26,095 nucleotides of DNA, from NCBI GenBank assembly GCA_038040245.1, contig JBBPIU010000039.1:1-26095 (forward strand), in the 5' to 3' direction. Of the stretch, positions 8,130 through 16,456 are shown one piece after another; the stretch's first letter is position 1, and the number at the start of each line of letters is the position of its first letter. A program made the translations under genes and the position numbers. The DNA comes from RBG-16-66-20 sp038040245 (GTDB taxonomy: Bacteria; Pseudomonadota; Gammaproteobacteria; Burkholderiales; SG8-39). The notes under the pieces were generated by a model. It did not search any database. It saw nothing but the letters and a program-made list of their open reading frames with translations, and was not told the origin of the DNA.

Positions 8130-8148
8130 CACCGGAACCGGTCCTGGA

Positions 8149-9030
8149 TCAATGCATCTGCTGGATGCCGGCGAGTTGCCAGCCTTGCGAGCCGCTGACC
8201 GGCTTGGTGAGGTTCCACACTTCCTCGAAACCCGTGGGCGCATCGCCCGGCGACTCGCGGACGGTGCCCGAGAAGCGCACGCTCGCCCAGTGCTTGTCTC
8301 CCTCGGTCACGACCTCGAGCAGGTCGGCATTCAGGGCCAGCACGTCGGTCTGCTGTTTCTCGCTGCCGCGCGCCAGCAGGTCCTTCTTCAGTTCCTCGAA
8401 CAGAGCGTCGCTGGTGAATTCGCGCAGCTCTTCCAGGTTGCCCTGATCGTTGGCGATCTGCAGTTTCATGTAGTTGAGCTTGGCGCCGCGCAGGAAACCG
8501 GCGACATCGAAGTCCGCCGGCACGTTGGCGGCAACGCCGCTGGGCGCCGGTGCCGCGGGCGCATCGAAGCCGGCGGCCTGCGAAGGCGGCGGCGCGGCGA
8601 CGGTCTCGTTTCCCAAGCCGGCGTACTGCATGCGCTGCGGCGCATCGCCGCGCTTTTGCGCCAGCATGCGCACCACGAAGATCGCCGCGAACACCAGCAG
8701 CCCGACGAGCAGCATGCCCACCAGCAGGCCGCCCATGCCGTTGGCACCCATCAGCCAGCCGAGCGCGCCGCCGAGCGCGAGGCCGCCCAGCAGCGGCATC
8801 CACCTGCTCATCCCCGAAGCGGCAGGCTGCGCTGCGGCGGGGGCGGCGGATTGCTGCATCTGCTGCGCCTGTGCCGGTTTGGCGGGGGTTGCCGCCGGCG
8901 GGGCATTGGTGATGCTGCGCTGCGTGCCGAGCGAGCGGGCTCCGCCCAGCCGTTTGGCCGCATCAGCTTCGGTTGCCACGAAGGCCACGCAGAGGAGCGC
9001 GGCCGCGAATCCGAGTACGAGCTTTTTCAT
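8149..9030 (-). CDS. Tim44-like domain protein, exported or membrane-anchored
   Basis: The 293-residue protein begins with a signal-like sequence (MKKLVLGFAAALLCVAFVAT, cleaving near ADA-A). A Pro/Ala/Gln-rich linker follows (about 40-75). Next come glycine-rich hydrophobic segments at about 80-120 (GGLALGGALGWLMG and the following helix), and a C-terminal Tim44-like domain (about 175-293) with DVAGFLRGAKLNYMKLQIAND and FEEVWNLTKP. This architecture is common in proteobacteria; its role is not established. I place the start at ATG 9030 because GAGGA lies five bases before it. A GTG at 9042 overlaps that site. It interrupts the usual ubiE-ubiJ-ubiB order. Confidence 0.85.
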   Translation of the reverse strand: MKKLVLGFAAALLCVAFVATEADAAKRLGGARSLGTQRSITNAPPAATPAKPAQAQQMQQSAAPAAAQPAASGMSRWMPLLGGLALGGALGWLMGANGMGGLLVGMLLVGLLVFAAIFVVRMLAQKRGDAPQRMQYAGLGNETVAAPPPSQAAGFDAPAAPAPSGVAANVPADFDVAGFLRGAKLNYMKLQIANDQGNLEELREFTSDALFEELKKDLLARGSEKQQTDVLALNADLLEVVTEGDKHWASVRFSGTVRESPGDAPTGFEEVWNLTKPVSGSQGWQLAGIQQMH

Positions 9031-9077
9031 GTCATTCCTCACTCTGGCTTTGCCAGCGTTTTGTCAGCATTTCAATC

Positions 9078-9812
9078 TTACCGCAGTTTGTAGCCGCGAT
9101 GCACGGCCACCGCCCCTGCGGCGAGATTGAAGTATTCGACCCTTTCCAGGCCTGATCGTTCCAGCATCGCCGCAAGCGTCGGCTGGTCGGGGTGCATGCG
9201 GATGGACTCGGCCAGGTAGCGGTAGGACGCGGCGTCCCCCGCCACCTTTTCGCCCAGCCAGGGCAGCACGTGAAAGGAGTACAGGTCGTAGGGTTTTTGC
9301 AATGGCTTCCACACCTGCGAGAACTCAAGCACCAGCAGGCGACCGCCCGGTTTGAGAACCCGCGCCATCTCCGCGAGCGCAGCGTCCTTGCGCGTCATGT
9401 TGCGCAGGCCGAAGCCCACGCTCACGCACTCGAAGCTCGCCGCGGGGAATGGCAGCCGCTCGGCGTCGCAACACACCGTGGGGAGCATGCGCCCCGCGTC
9501 CAGCAGCCGGTCGCGGCCGCGCGCGAGCATCGGCCCGCTGATGTCGCTCATCCACACCTGGGCGCCGCGCGCGGCAAAAGCGCGCGCGAGGTCGCCGCTG
9601 CCCGAAGCGACATCGAGCACCCGCTCGCCGGGGCGGATGCGGGCAATCGACACCGCGAACGCCTTCCACAGCCGGTGCAAGCCGAACGACATCAGGTCGT
9701 TCATCAGGTCGTAGCGTTCGGCGACGCGGTTGAACACCTCGCCGACCCGCGCGGATTTTTCCTCCTCCGGGATCTGCCGGTAGCCGAAATCCGTCTTGGA
9801 CACCTCGGACAT
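9078..9812 (-). CDS. ubiE: UbiE, ubiquinone/menaquinone C-methyltransferase
   Basis: The 244-residue protein is the SAM-dependent methyltransferase that adds the C-methyl group to 2-polyprenyl-6-methoxy-1,4-benzoquinol (and to demethylmenaquinone where present). It shows TDFGYRQIPEEEKSARVGEVF at the N-terminus (shown here to 20 residues or fewer as TDFGYRQI... and ARVGEVF), the family motif YDLMNDLMSFGLHRLWK (34-50), SAM motif I VLDVASGSGDLA (about 65-76), and the C-terminal pattern DLYSFHVLPWLGE. The length is close to E. coli UbiE (251). Its ATG overlaps the stop of the preceding gene as ATGA, with GGTGA just upstream, so translation is probably coupled. Confidence 0.96.
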   Translation of the reverse strand: MSEVSKTDFGYRQIPEEEKSARVGEVFNRVAERYDLMNDLMSFGLHRLWKAFAVSIARIRPGERVLDVASGSGDLARAFAARGAQVWMSDISGPMLARGRDRLLDAGRMLPTVCCDAERLPFPAASFECVSVGFGLRNMTRKDAALAEMARVLKPGGRLLVLEFSQVWKPLQKPYDLYSFHVLPWLGEKVAGDAASYRYLAESIRMHPDQPTLAAMLERSGLERVEYFNLAAGAVAVHRGYKLR

Positions 9813-11419
9813 CAGGTCACCATCTCGTAGGCGATGCGCTCGTAGTCGCTGCCGCGATCGATGATTTCAGTGAGCCGCACCTTGACGTGTCCCTCGACGT
9901 AAACCTCGATCACGCGCTTGGGCTTGAACCAGCCTGCGGGCAGCACCAGCGACGGCGGCATGTTGAGCGAGGCGACGCCGGTCAGCGAGAGTGCCAGCAC
10001 GTACTTCGCGTCCAGCACGTTCAGGCCCGTCGGGCGCACCGCGGTGGCCGCCGGCAAACCGGGCAGCAGCCGGATGCCGGCGTACAGATCGCCGGCGTCG
10101 TTCTGCACCAGCCAGCGCACCTGGCCGAGCATGAAGCTCTTGGAATCCGCGGGCTTCACCCCGACCAGCTGGCCATGGCTGTAGCGCTTGCCCGGATCGG
10201 CGGCGCGGCGGACCATTTTCAGGCCCTGCGTACTCTCGTCCTCGAGGTGCCAGTTCTCCAGCAGGAAACCGTGCACCACGCTGTAGTCATCCTCGTCGCG
10301 CGTGCTGACACGGCCGAAGGTGGCGATCTGGTCGCGCTGCTGCTGGGAGAGTTCCTTGGCGTCGCCGGGCTGCTTGAAAACGCGCCCGGAGATGTAATAG
10401 TGGATCGCCGCCATGTCGTGACTTGCCTGGGCGATGTCGGTGACCCTTTTTCTTTCCGCGCCGCGCGGCTGCTTGACCTGGCACCACTGGCGATAGAGAA
10501 ACACCAGCAGATGCTCGCAGGAAGGCTGGACGCAGTCCGCGCCCAGCGCGAGTTTCGCCGGCGATTCGCCTTTTCTCAGCAGGCCGATGCGGTTGCGCAG
10601 GCTCTTGGCCAGGCGCTTGACGTCCAGATACCTCGGATCGGCCGCTTTCGCGCCGTCTCGCTCGGGGCAGACATCGCTGTCCAAGTCAACCACGAGCGAT
10701 GGAACATCCTCCTCCGGCGGCTCCTTCGACACGGCCACCTTCTCAGCCCAGCGCTCCAGCAGGAAGGCGACGAAGGTGAGCTGGCGCTGGCTGAGCTCGT
10801 TCGGGCTCGCCATGCCGAGCAGCAGCGCGCGCATGTAGGCGATGCGCGCCGAGGTGTCGTTTACGTCGCGGTTCAGGTAGTCCTTGACCGCGTCCTCGGC
10901 GACGCCCAGCTCCTCCGCCCTGGCGTAGCCCTCGTGCAGTTCGTGCCACACTCGCGGCGGCACCTGCCGGTAGGCGCGGTGGTAGTGGAACATCTTGAGG
11001 CCCGTGTAGGAGAGCACTCTCTGGCAGACGAGCCCGCCCTGGGCGCGCATGCCGGCCTCGCCCGCGACCGCCGCCTCGAGACAGCGCAGGTAGCCGAGCC
11101 ACATCTGCTCCCAGAGCGCAAGCGTGTCGTCGAACACCGTGCTCTCGGTCTCGGCCATCGGCAGCGCGCGGTTGGTGAAGCGCCGCGCCTGCTCAATTTC
11201 CACGAACTGCACCGCTTCGCGCAGCGCCTCCAGCGTCGCCAGCCGGCTGATCGCATTGGTGCCGTAGCCGTTGAACTCCCGCAATTGCGCCAGCAGCTGG
11301 TGTTGGGCGGCGGCGACATTCGCGAGCGGCACGTTTTCGAGCCACGCCTTCGCGCTCGCCGCGTCCATGAATTCCGGCGCCGCCTGCGGCGACAGCTCGG
11401 GGAGTTCCAACTTGTTCAT
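9812..11419 (-). CDS. conserved protein of unknown function, 535 residues, possible PilZ-like C-terminal domain
   Basis: I do not recognise this protein with confidence. Residues 1-380 look helical and cytoplasmic, without signal peptide or membrane spans. Marks that look conserved are WEQMWLGYLRCLEAA, YTGLKMFHYHRAYRQVP, a Glu/Asp-rich linker near 210-225 and PSCEHLLVFLYRQWCQVKQ near 318-337. The last 120 residues are beta-rich, starting at YSHGQLVGVKP and LGQVRWLVQN. They could be a PilZ-type barrel, but I do not see the canonical RxxxR and DxSxxG c-di-GMP motifs. The ATG at 11419 overlaps the upstream stop as ATGA and fits a four-gene coupled unit with ubiE. A TACAAT lies six bases before the ATG. 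Function is open. Confidence 0.7.
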   Translation of the reverse strand: MNKLELPELSPQAAPEFMDAASAKAWLENVPLANVAAAQHQLLAQLREFNGYGTNAISRLATLEALREAVQFVEIEQARRFTNRALPMAETESTVFDDTLALWEQMWLGYLRCLEAAVAGEAGMRAQGGLVCQRVLSYTGLKMFHYHRAYRQVPPRVWHELHEGYARAEELGVAEDAVKDYLNRDVNDTSARIAYMRALLLGMASPNELSQRQLTFVAFLLERWAEKVAVSKEPPEEDVPSLVVDLDSDVCPERDGAKAADPRYLDVKRLAKSLRNRIGLLRKGESPAKLALGADCVQPSCEHLLVFLYRQWCQVKQPRGAERKRVTDIAQASHDMAAIHYYISGRVFKQPGDAKELSQQQRDQIATFGRVSTRDEDDYSVVHGFLLENWHLEDESTQGLKMVRRAADPGKRYSHGQLVGVKPADSKSFMLGQVRWLVQNDAGDLYAGIRLLPGLPAATAVRPTGLNVLDAKYVLALSLTGVASLNMPPSLVLPAGWFKPKRVIEVYVEGHVKVRLTEIIDRGSDYERIAYEMVT

Positions 11420-12228
11420 GGGGGAATTGTAGGGGATTTGGGCGGTTCTCCGGCCGCATCGTCTTTGCTGTCGTCGCTGAAAACCTCGCGGTAGCTGAGG
11501 TAGGAACTCGCAAACCAGACCGGCAGCAGCGTCCAGACGACCGAGAACAGGGCGGAATTGGCCTGCAGCACGCCGCTGCCGCCGAACAGCATCGCGCCGC
11601 CCAGCGCCAGCATCAGGACGAAGCCGAACAGCAGCATGACGGCCACGCCGTAGGCGAGAAAGGCGCGCCAGTTGATCAAGGCCGCGGCGGCGCTGAAGAA
11701 TGCCGCCTTGGTGGCCGACAGCCCGCGCCATGCCACCAGCAGCGGCGCGTACCACAGCGCGCCCAGCAGCAATGTCTGCAGGCCCGCGCCGATCAGCATC
11801 GCGCGCTGCAGGTCGGGGCTCTGCAAGTCGCCCAACTCGAGGCGGGTGCGGCCGATCACCGCCAGCGCGAAACGGCCGTCGTCGGCCAGTGCGGTGGCGG
11901 CCAGCACCACCACCATCGCGCCGAGAAACACCCCACCCATGCGCAGCTGCGTGGGCAGGTTCTGGCGGAAACCGGATATCAGCAGATCCGGGGTAGGCGT
12001 CGCGCCGCCCGCCGCCATGCGCGCAATCGCGTGGGGACCGACCATCAGCGCCGGAAACAGCAGCCAGATCGCGGCAAAGCCGATCAACGGCAACGCGACC
12101 ACGATCGTGCTGGCGAACAGGAACGCCAGGTTGAGCAGCAACTGGCGCACCGGAGCGACGCGAAAAATCATGAATGCCTCGGCGACCCAGCGCAGGCCGC
12201 GGATGGCCGGAAGGCGATTCGCGCGCAC
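11416..12228 (-). CDS. BPSS1780-family integral membrane protein
   Basis: The 270-residue hydrophobic protein matches the BPSS1780 family, found mostly in betaproteobacteria and of unknown function. The N-terminus carries the family's RGLRWVAEAFMIFRVAP segment (about 10-26). Membrane segments follow at about 30-62, 97-115, 145-165, 185-215 and 228-245. A short acidic tail (DDSKDDAAGEPP) is predicted to be cytoplasmic. The start seems to be GTG at 12228 with a weak GGAA upstream; the gap to the thrB stop is 29 bases. Its last codons overlap the next gene's ATG by four bases. Confidence 0.78.
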   Translation of the reverse strand: MRANRLPAIRGLRWVAEAFMIFRVAPVRQLLLNLAFLFASTIVVALPLIGFAAIWLLFPALMVGPHAIARMAAGGATPTPDLLISGFRQNLPTQLRMGGVFLGAMVVVLAATALADDGRFALAVIGRTRLELGDLQSPDLQRAMLIGAGLQTLLLGALWYAPLLVAWRGLSATKAAFFSAAAALINWRAFLAYGVAVMLLFGFVLMLALGGAMLFGGSGVLQANSALFSVVWTLLPVWFASSYLSYREVFSDDSKDDAAGEPPKSPTIPP

Positions 12229-12257
12229 GCGGTTAGCAGTTCCGCTGCAGCATACGG

Positions 12258-13199
12258 CTATCCGGCCCCGGGCCCCGCGCGCAGCGCGAGAATGTCGCGA
12301 AAGTGCTCCGGGTCATGCACTTTCACCAGCTCGCCTGCGCGCGGCAGATGCTTGTCGTGCAGCCGCGAGAGCCAGAAGCGCAGCGCCGCCGCGCGCAGCA
12401 TCACCGGCCAGGCATCGCGTTCCGCGGATTCCAGCGGCCGTATCGCGTGGTAGGCGCCGAGCAGCGCGAGCGTTTTCGGCTCGTCCAGCCGCCGGTCGCG
12501 TTCCGGGTCCACGAGGCACCAGTCGTTGACGCAGACCGCGAGGTCGTAGGCGAAGCAATCGACGCCGGCGAAATAGAAATCGAAGACGCCGCTGATGCGG
12601 CCCTCAAGGAACAGCGCGTTGTCGCGGAACAGGTCCGCGTGCACCGCGCCGCGCGGCAGGTCCGCAAAGCGGTGCTGCGCCTGGAAGCGCAGTTCCGACT
12701 CGAGCAGCGCCGCGCGCGCCGGATCGAGGAAGGGGCGCACTTCGCCCGCGGCGCTGCGCCACCATTTCGGGCCGCGCGGATTCTCGAGGTAGCCGCCATA
12801 GGAGCGCCCGGCGAGATGCATGCGCGCGAGCAGCGCCCCGAGCTCGGCACAGCCGGCGGCGCCGGGGTTCTCGAGCGAAGCGCCCGCGAGCCGCGTCACC
12901 AGCGTCGCCGGCTTGCCGTTCAGGTCCGACAGATAACGGTCGGCGAGATCGGCGATCGGCGCCGGGCAGGGAATCCCGTGGCGCGCGAGGTGCGCCATCA
13001 GTTCCAGGTAGTACGGCAGCTCGGCCGCGGGCAGGCGCTCGAACAGCGTGAGCACGTAGCGCCCCTGGCTGGTGGTGACGAAGTAGTTGGTGTTCTCGAT
13101 CCCCGAGGCGATCGGCTCGAGCGCGGTGAGCGCGCCGACCGAATAGTGCTTCAGCCAGGCGGCGAGCTGGCTTTCAGAAACTGGGGTGAAAACCGACAA
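12258..13199 (-). CDS. thrB: homoserine kinase, APH-fold (ThrB type II)
   Basis: This 313-residue protein phosphorylates L-homoserine in threonine synthesis. It is the aminoglycoside-phosphotransferase-fold type (PF01636), not the GHMP type of E. coli. It shows the N-terminus MSVFTPVSESQLAAWLKHY, the nucleotide-loop segment GIENTNYFV (33-41), the catalytic loop HADLFRDN (about 193-200) and the metal site segment FDFYFAGVDCFAYDLA. The start codon appears to be TTG at 13199: MSVFTPVS is the usual family N-terminus and no other start fits. It begins one base after the DUF2782 stop, so coupling is likely. The order DUF2782-thrB beside polA is common in betaproteobacteria. Confidence 0.93.
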   Translation of the reverse strand: MSVFTPVSESQLAAWLKHYSVGALTALEPIASGIENTNYFVTTSQGRYVLTLFERLPAAELPYYLELMAHLARHGIPCPAPIADLADRYLSDLNGKPATLVTRLAGASLENPGAAGCAELGALLARMHLAGRSYGGYLENPRGPKWWRSAAGEVRPFLDPARAALLESELRFQAQHRFADLPRGAVHADLFRDNALFLEGRISGVFDFYFAGVDCFAYDLAVCVNDWCLVDPERDRRLDEPKTLALLGAYHAIRPLESAERDAWPVMLRAAALRFWLSRLHDKHLPRAGELVKVHDPEHFRDILALRAGPGAG

Positions 13200-13200
13200 A

Positions 13201-13536
13201 TCAGTCGAACGTCTTGATCGTCCACATCGGCACGCGCAAGCCGTCGTCTAGCGGATAGCGCTGCGTCCAGTTGCCGTTGCCGGTGAGGTCCATCAGGTAA
13301 TAGGGCGCGCCGTAGGGCGGCGTGACCTTGAGCATCACGATGCGCCCGCCCTCGCGCACTTCCTCGACGCGGTCGCCCTCCTGCGGCGCGATGCGCACGC
13401 GCGGCTCGTCGGCGCCATCGCGGATCACGGGCGGCGCCGGCGGCTCGGGCAAGGGCTCGAGTTTCGGCGGCGGTTGCTGCTGCGCCATGGCACCGGCAGC
13501 CGCGACCGACAGGGCAAGGAACAGGATACGGCGCAT
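13201..13536 (-). CDS. DUF2782 periplasmic protein
   Basis: The 111-residue protein has a signal peptide (MRRILFLALSVAAAGAMA, cleavage before QQQ), a proline-rich spacer (PPPKLEPLPEPPAPP) and a C-terminal DUF2782 domain (about 40-108). The domain ends with PYGAPYYLMDLTGNGNW and VPMWTIKTFD, typical of the family. The function is unknown. It is divergent from polA across a 58-base gap and is the first gene of the long minus-strand block. A TAGAAT sequence lies six bases before its ATG. Confidence 0.9.
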   Translation of the reverse strand: MRRILFLALSVAAAGAMAQQQPPPKLEPLPEPPAPPVIRDGADEPRVRIAPQEGDRVEEVREGGRIVMLKVTPPYGAPYYLMDLTGNGNWTQRYPLDDGLRVPMWTIKTFD

Positions 13537-13542
13537 ACACGG

Positions 13543-13569
13543 ATTCTACCCCACTGGATTATTGCGCAA
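13543..13569 (-). promoter_or_regulatory. candidate promoter for the DUF2782-thrB block, possibly giving a leaderless transcript
   Basis: In the 58-base divergent gap the minus strand reads TAGAAT at 13548-13543 (five of six matches to TATAAT). A weak TTGCGC lies at 13569-13564, 15 bases upstream. The hexamer ends six bases before the DUF2782 ATG, so transcription would start at or next to the start codon. No Shine-Dalgarno sequence is visible. It is only a sequence match. Confidence 0.35.
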
Positions 13570-13594
13570 CATCGCCCGTAAGATTCGCCCCTCG

Positions 13595-16324
13595 ATGGTC
13601 AAAACACTCCTGCTGGTCGATGGTTCTTCCTACCTGTACCGGGCTTTCCACGCGCTGCCCGAACTGAAGAGCCCGCGCGGCGAGCCCTCGGGCGCCATCT
13701 ACGGCGTCATCAGCATGCTGCGCCGCCTGGCCAGCGACCACCCTGCTGCGGCGCGCGCCTGCGTCTTCGATGCCAAGGGCAAGACCTTCCGCGAGGACGA
13801 ATACCCGGAATACAAGGCCAACCGCCCGCCGATGCCCGAGGACCTCGCGGGCCAGATCGAGCCGCTGAAGGAGGCGGTCGCGGCGCTCGGCTGGCCGGTG
13901 TTGACAGTACCCGGCGTCGAGGCCGACGATGTCATCGCGACGCTCGCCGAGGAAGCGCGGCACAAGGGCTGGAACTGCATCATCTCGACCGGCGACAAGG
14001 ACCTCGCGCAACTGGTGGACGAGCGCGTGACCTTGGTCAACACCATGTCGAACGAGAAGCTCGATCCGGCCGGCGTGAAGCAGAAATTCGGCGTCGCGCC
14101 CGTGCAAATCGTGGATTACCTCTCGCTCACCGGCGACGCCGTGGACAACGTGCCGGGGGTCGAGAAGGTCGGCCCGAAAACCGCCGCCAAATGGATCCAG
14201 CAGTACGGCTCGCTCGACCAGGTGATTGCCCACGCGGGCGAGATTCCCGGCGTGGTGGGCGAGAACCTGAGGAAGGCGCTCGACTGGCTGCCCAAGGGAA
14301 AACGGCTGATCACCGTGAAGCGCGACGTCATGCTGCCGATCAAGCTGGACGATCTGGAGAAAGGCGAAAGCGATCCGAAGAAATTGCAGGACCTGTTCGC
14401 GCACTTCGGTTTCAAGACCTGGTTGCGTGAGCTCGAAGGAGGCGCGCCAACTTCTTCCTCTGCTTCTCCGCCTCCGTCTTCGCCCGTTCCCGCTCCGCAA
14501 ACCGCGCCCGCAAACGTGGAACGGCGCAAGTATCTGACACTGCACAGCGAAAACGAGCTCTCCGATTTCGTCTCGAATCTTGAAAGCGCGCAGCTGGTCG
14601 GCTTCGACACCGAAACCACCGGCCTGGAGCCGATGGTGGCGAAACTGGTGGGCATGTCGTTCGCGTTCGGCGACGCGGCCTGGTACCTGCCGCTCGCGCA
14701 CGAGTATCCCGGCGCGCCGGAGCAGACCGGCGTGGAAAAAGCGCTGAAAATTCTCAAGGGTTGGCTGGAAAGCGGCCGCTACGCGAAAGTCGGCCAGAAC
14801 CTCAAGTTCGACGCGCACATCCTTGCCAACCACGGCGTCAACCTAGCCGGCATCGCGCACGACACGCTGCTCGAGTCCTACGTCTACGAGGTGCATGAGC
14901 GGCACGACCTGGATACGCTGGCGCAGCGCCACCTGGGCTGGAAAACCATTTCCTACGACGAGGTGACCGGCAAGGGCGCGTCGCGCATTTCCTTCTCGGC
15001 GGTGGACATCGCGCGCGCCACCGAATATGCCGCCGAGGACGCGGATTGCGCATTGAGCGTGCATTCGGTCCTGTTCGAAAAAATCTCGGCGAACGAAAAA
15101 CTGAAATTCATCTACGAGAACATCGAACTGCCGGCGATGCCGGTGCTGCTGCGCATGGAACGCAACGGCGTGCTGATCGACAGCGCCAAGCTCGAGGCGC
15201 AGAGCCACGAGCTCGGCAAGGAGATGCTGCTAATCGAGCAGCAAGCCTACCAGGCGGCGGGCCAGCCCTTCAACCTCAACTCACCCAAGCAGATCCAGGA
15301 AATCCTGTTCGACAAACAAAAACTCCCTGTAAAAAAGAAAACCCCCAAAGGCCAGCCCTCGACCGACGAGGACGTGCTCGCCGAGCTCGCGCTCGACTAC
15401 CCGCTGCCCAAGCTGCTGCTGGAATACCGCGGCCTCGCCAAGTTGAAGTCCACCTACACCGACAAGTTGCCGCGCATGGTGGATGCGAAAACCGGGCGCG
15501 TGCACACCACCTACTCCCAGGCAACCGCGGTCACCGGCCGGCTCGCCTCGAACGATCCCAACCTGCAGAACATTCCCATCCGCACCCCGCAAGGGCGGCG
15601 CATCCGCGAGGCTTTCATCGCGCCGCCGGGCTGCAAGATCGTTTCCGCCGACTACTCGCAGATCGAACTGCGCATCATGGCGCACCTCTCGGGCGACCAG
15701 GGTCTGCGCCACGCCTTCGAGCACGGCCACGACGTGCACCAGGCCACCGCCGCCGAGGTGTTCGGCATACCGCTGGAGAAGGTCACCAAGGATGAGCGGC
15801 GCACCGCGAAAGTGATCAACTTCGGCCTGATCTACGGCATGAGCGCCTTCGGCCTCGCGCAGAACCTCGGCCTCGAGCGCGCCACCGCTCAGGCCTACAT
15901 CGATTCCTACTTCAGCCGTTACCCCGGGGTGAAGAAGTTCATGGACGCAACCAGGGAGAAAGCGCGCCGGGACGGCTACGTCGAAACCGTCTTCGGCCGC
16001 CGCCTGCGCCTGCCCGAGATCCAATCCGGCTCACCCGCTCGCCGCCAGGCCGCCGAGCGCGCCGCCATCAACGCGCCCATGCAGGGCACCGCCGCCGATC
16101 TGATCAAGCTGGCGATGATTGCCGTGCAGAATTTTCTAGATATGTCCGGATTGAAAACCAAGCTGATCATGCAGGTGCACGACGAACTGGTGCTGGAAGT
16201 GCCGGAGAACGAGTTAAACGAGGTGAAGGAAAAAGTCCGCGAACTGATGCAGAGCGTCGCCAAGCTCGAGGTCCCGCTAATCGTGGATGTCGGTGTCGGT
16301 GACAACTGGGACCAAGCGCACTAA
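13595..16324 (+). CDS. polA: DNA polymerase I, three-domain with proofreading
   Basis: The 909-residue protein is full-length PolA, which removes RNA primers and fills gaps in replication and repair. Residues 1-290 form the 5'-3' exonuclease (LLLVDGSSYLYRAFHALP; ISTGDKDLAQLV). A Ser/Pro/Ala-rich linker lies near 288-307. The 3'-5' exonuclease spans about 312-505 with intact Exo I (FDTETTGLE, Asp338 and Glu340), Exo II (GQNLKFDAHIL) and Exo III (YAAEDADCAL). The polymerase domain follows with motif A SADYSQIELR (Asp686), the O helix KVINFGLIYGMSAFGL and motif C HDELVLEVP (Asp863). I chose ATG 13595, because the upstream frame is antisense to DUF2782. No good Shine-Dalgarno sequence precedes it; a weak TAAGAT at 13579 could be a -10 box. 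Confidence 0.97.
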   Translation: MVKTLLLVDGSSYLYRAFHALPELKSPRGEPSGAIYGVISMLRRLASDHPAAARACVFDAKGKTFREDEYPEYKANRPPMPEDLAGQIEPLKEAVAALGWPVLTVPGVEADDVIATLAEEARHKGWNCIISTGDKDLAQLVDERVTLVNTMSNEKLDPAGVKQKFGVAPVQIVDYLSLTGDAVDNVPGVEKVGPKTAAKWIQQYGSLDQVIAHAGEIPGVVGENLRKALDWLPKGKRLITVKRDVMLPIKLDDLEKGESDPKKLQDLFAHFGFKTWLRELEGGAPTSSSASPPPSSPVPAPQTAPANVERRKYLTLHSENELSDFVSNLESAQLVGFDTETTGLEPMVAKLVGMSFAFGDAAWYLPLAHEYPGAPEQTGVEKALKILKGWLESGRYAKVGQNLKFDAHILANHGVNLAGIAHDTLLESYVYEVHERHDLDTLAQRHLGWKTISYDEVTGKGASRISFSAVDIARATEYAAEDADCALSVHSVLFEKISANEKLKFIYENIELPAMPVLLRMERNGVLIDSAKLEAQSHELGKEMLLIEQQAYQAAGQPFNLNSPKQIQEILFDKQKLPVKKKTPKGQPSTDEDVLAELALDYPLPKLLLEYRGLAKLKSTYTDKLPRMVDAKTGRVHTTYSQATAVTGRLASNDPNLQNIPIRTPQGRRIREAFIAPPGCKIVSADYSQIELRIMAHLSGDQGLRHAFEHGHDVHQATAAEVFGIPLEKVTKDERRTAKVINFGLIYGMSAFGLAQNLGLERATAQAYIDSYFSRYPGVKKFMDATREKARRDGYVETVFGRRLRLPEIQSGSPARRQAAERAAINAPMQGTAADLIKLAMIAVQNFLDMSGLKTKLIMQVHDELVLEVPENELNEVKEKVRELMQSVAKLEVPLIVDVGVGDNWDQAH

Positions 16325-16333
16325 CTATCCGCG

Positions 16334-16362
16334 TTGATTCGGGAAGAAGTACACTCTTGAAT
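16334..16362 (+). promoter_or_regulatory. candidate promoter for the DUF3592 three-gene unit
   Basis: TTGATT (16334-16339) and TTGAAT (16357-16362) are 17 bases apart, each matching four of six consensus bases. They lie ten bases after the polA stop and about 140 bases before the DUF3592 start, leaving a long 5' leader that contains the palindrome at 16457-16480. The spacer holds CGGGAAG, the same heptamer found in one arm of that palindrome. This is a sequence match only. Confidence 0.35.
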
Positions 16363-16456
16363 AGAGCGGTCGGGACGCAGCGCGGCAGAGAGGGAATGGA
16401 GAACCAGCTTCTGCGACCACGAGAACCAATGGCCAGTCATCTCAAGCGATCCCGGA

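Noticed and set aside
4132..9093. Two very long plus-strand open frames (896 and 752 codons) in the same frame, separated by about a dozen bases
   Set aside because: They lie antisense to VanZ, the symporter, ubiB, ubiJ and the Tim44-like gene, are rich in Arg, Gln, Glu and His, and show no family motif. High GC content removes stops from this frame.
9887..11494. Plus-strand 535-codon open frame opposite the unknown protein
   Set aside because: Composition (Arg, Gln, Leu, His) is that of an antisense shadow. The minus-strand frame has coupled start and stop overlaps with both neighbours.
13559..14833. Minus-strand 424-codon frame opposite polA
   Set aside because: Antisense of a perfectly conserved polA sequence, with no recognisable domain.
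15298..15352. Shared 12-mer AAAAACTCCCTG in polA and on the rlmL coding strand, thought to be a small in-frame mobile element
   Set aside because: The two are read in different frames, the polA protein aligns with E. coli PolA without an insertion, and one shared 12-mer is expected by chance in 26 kb.
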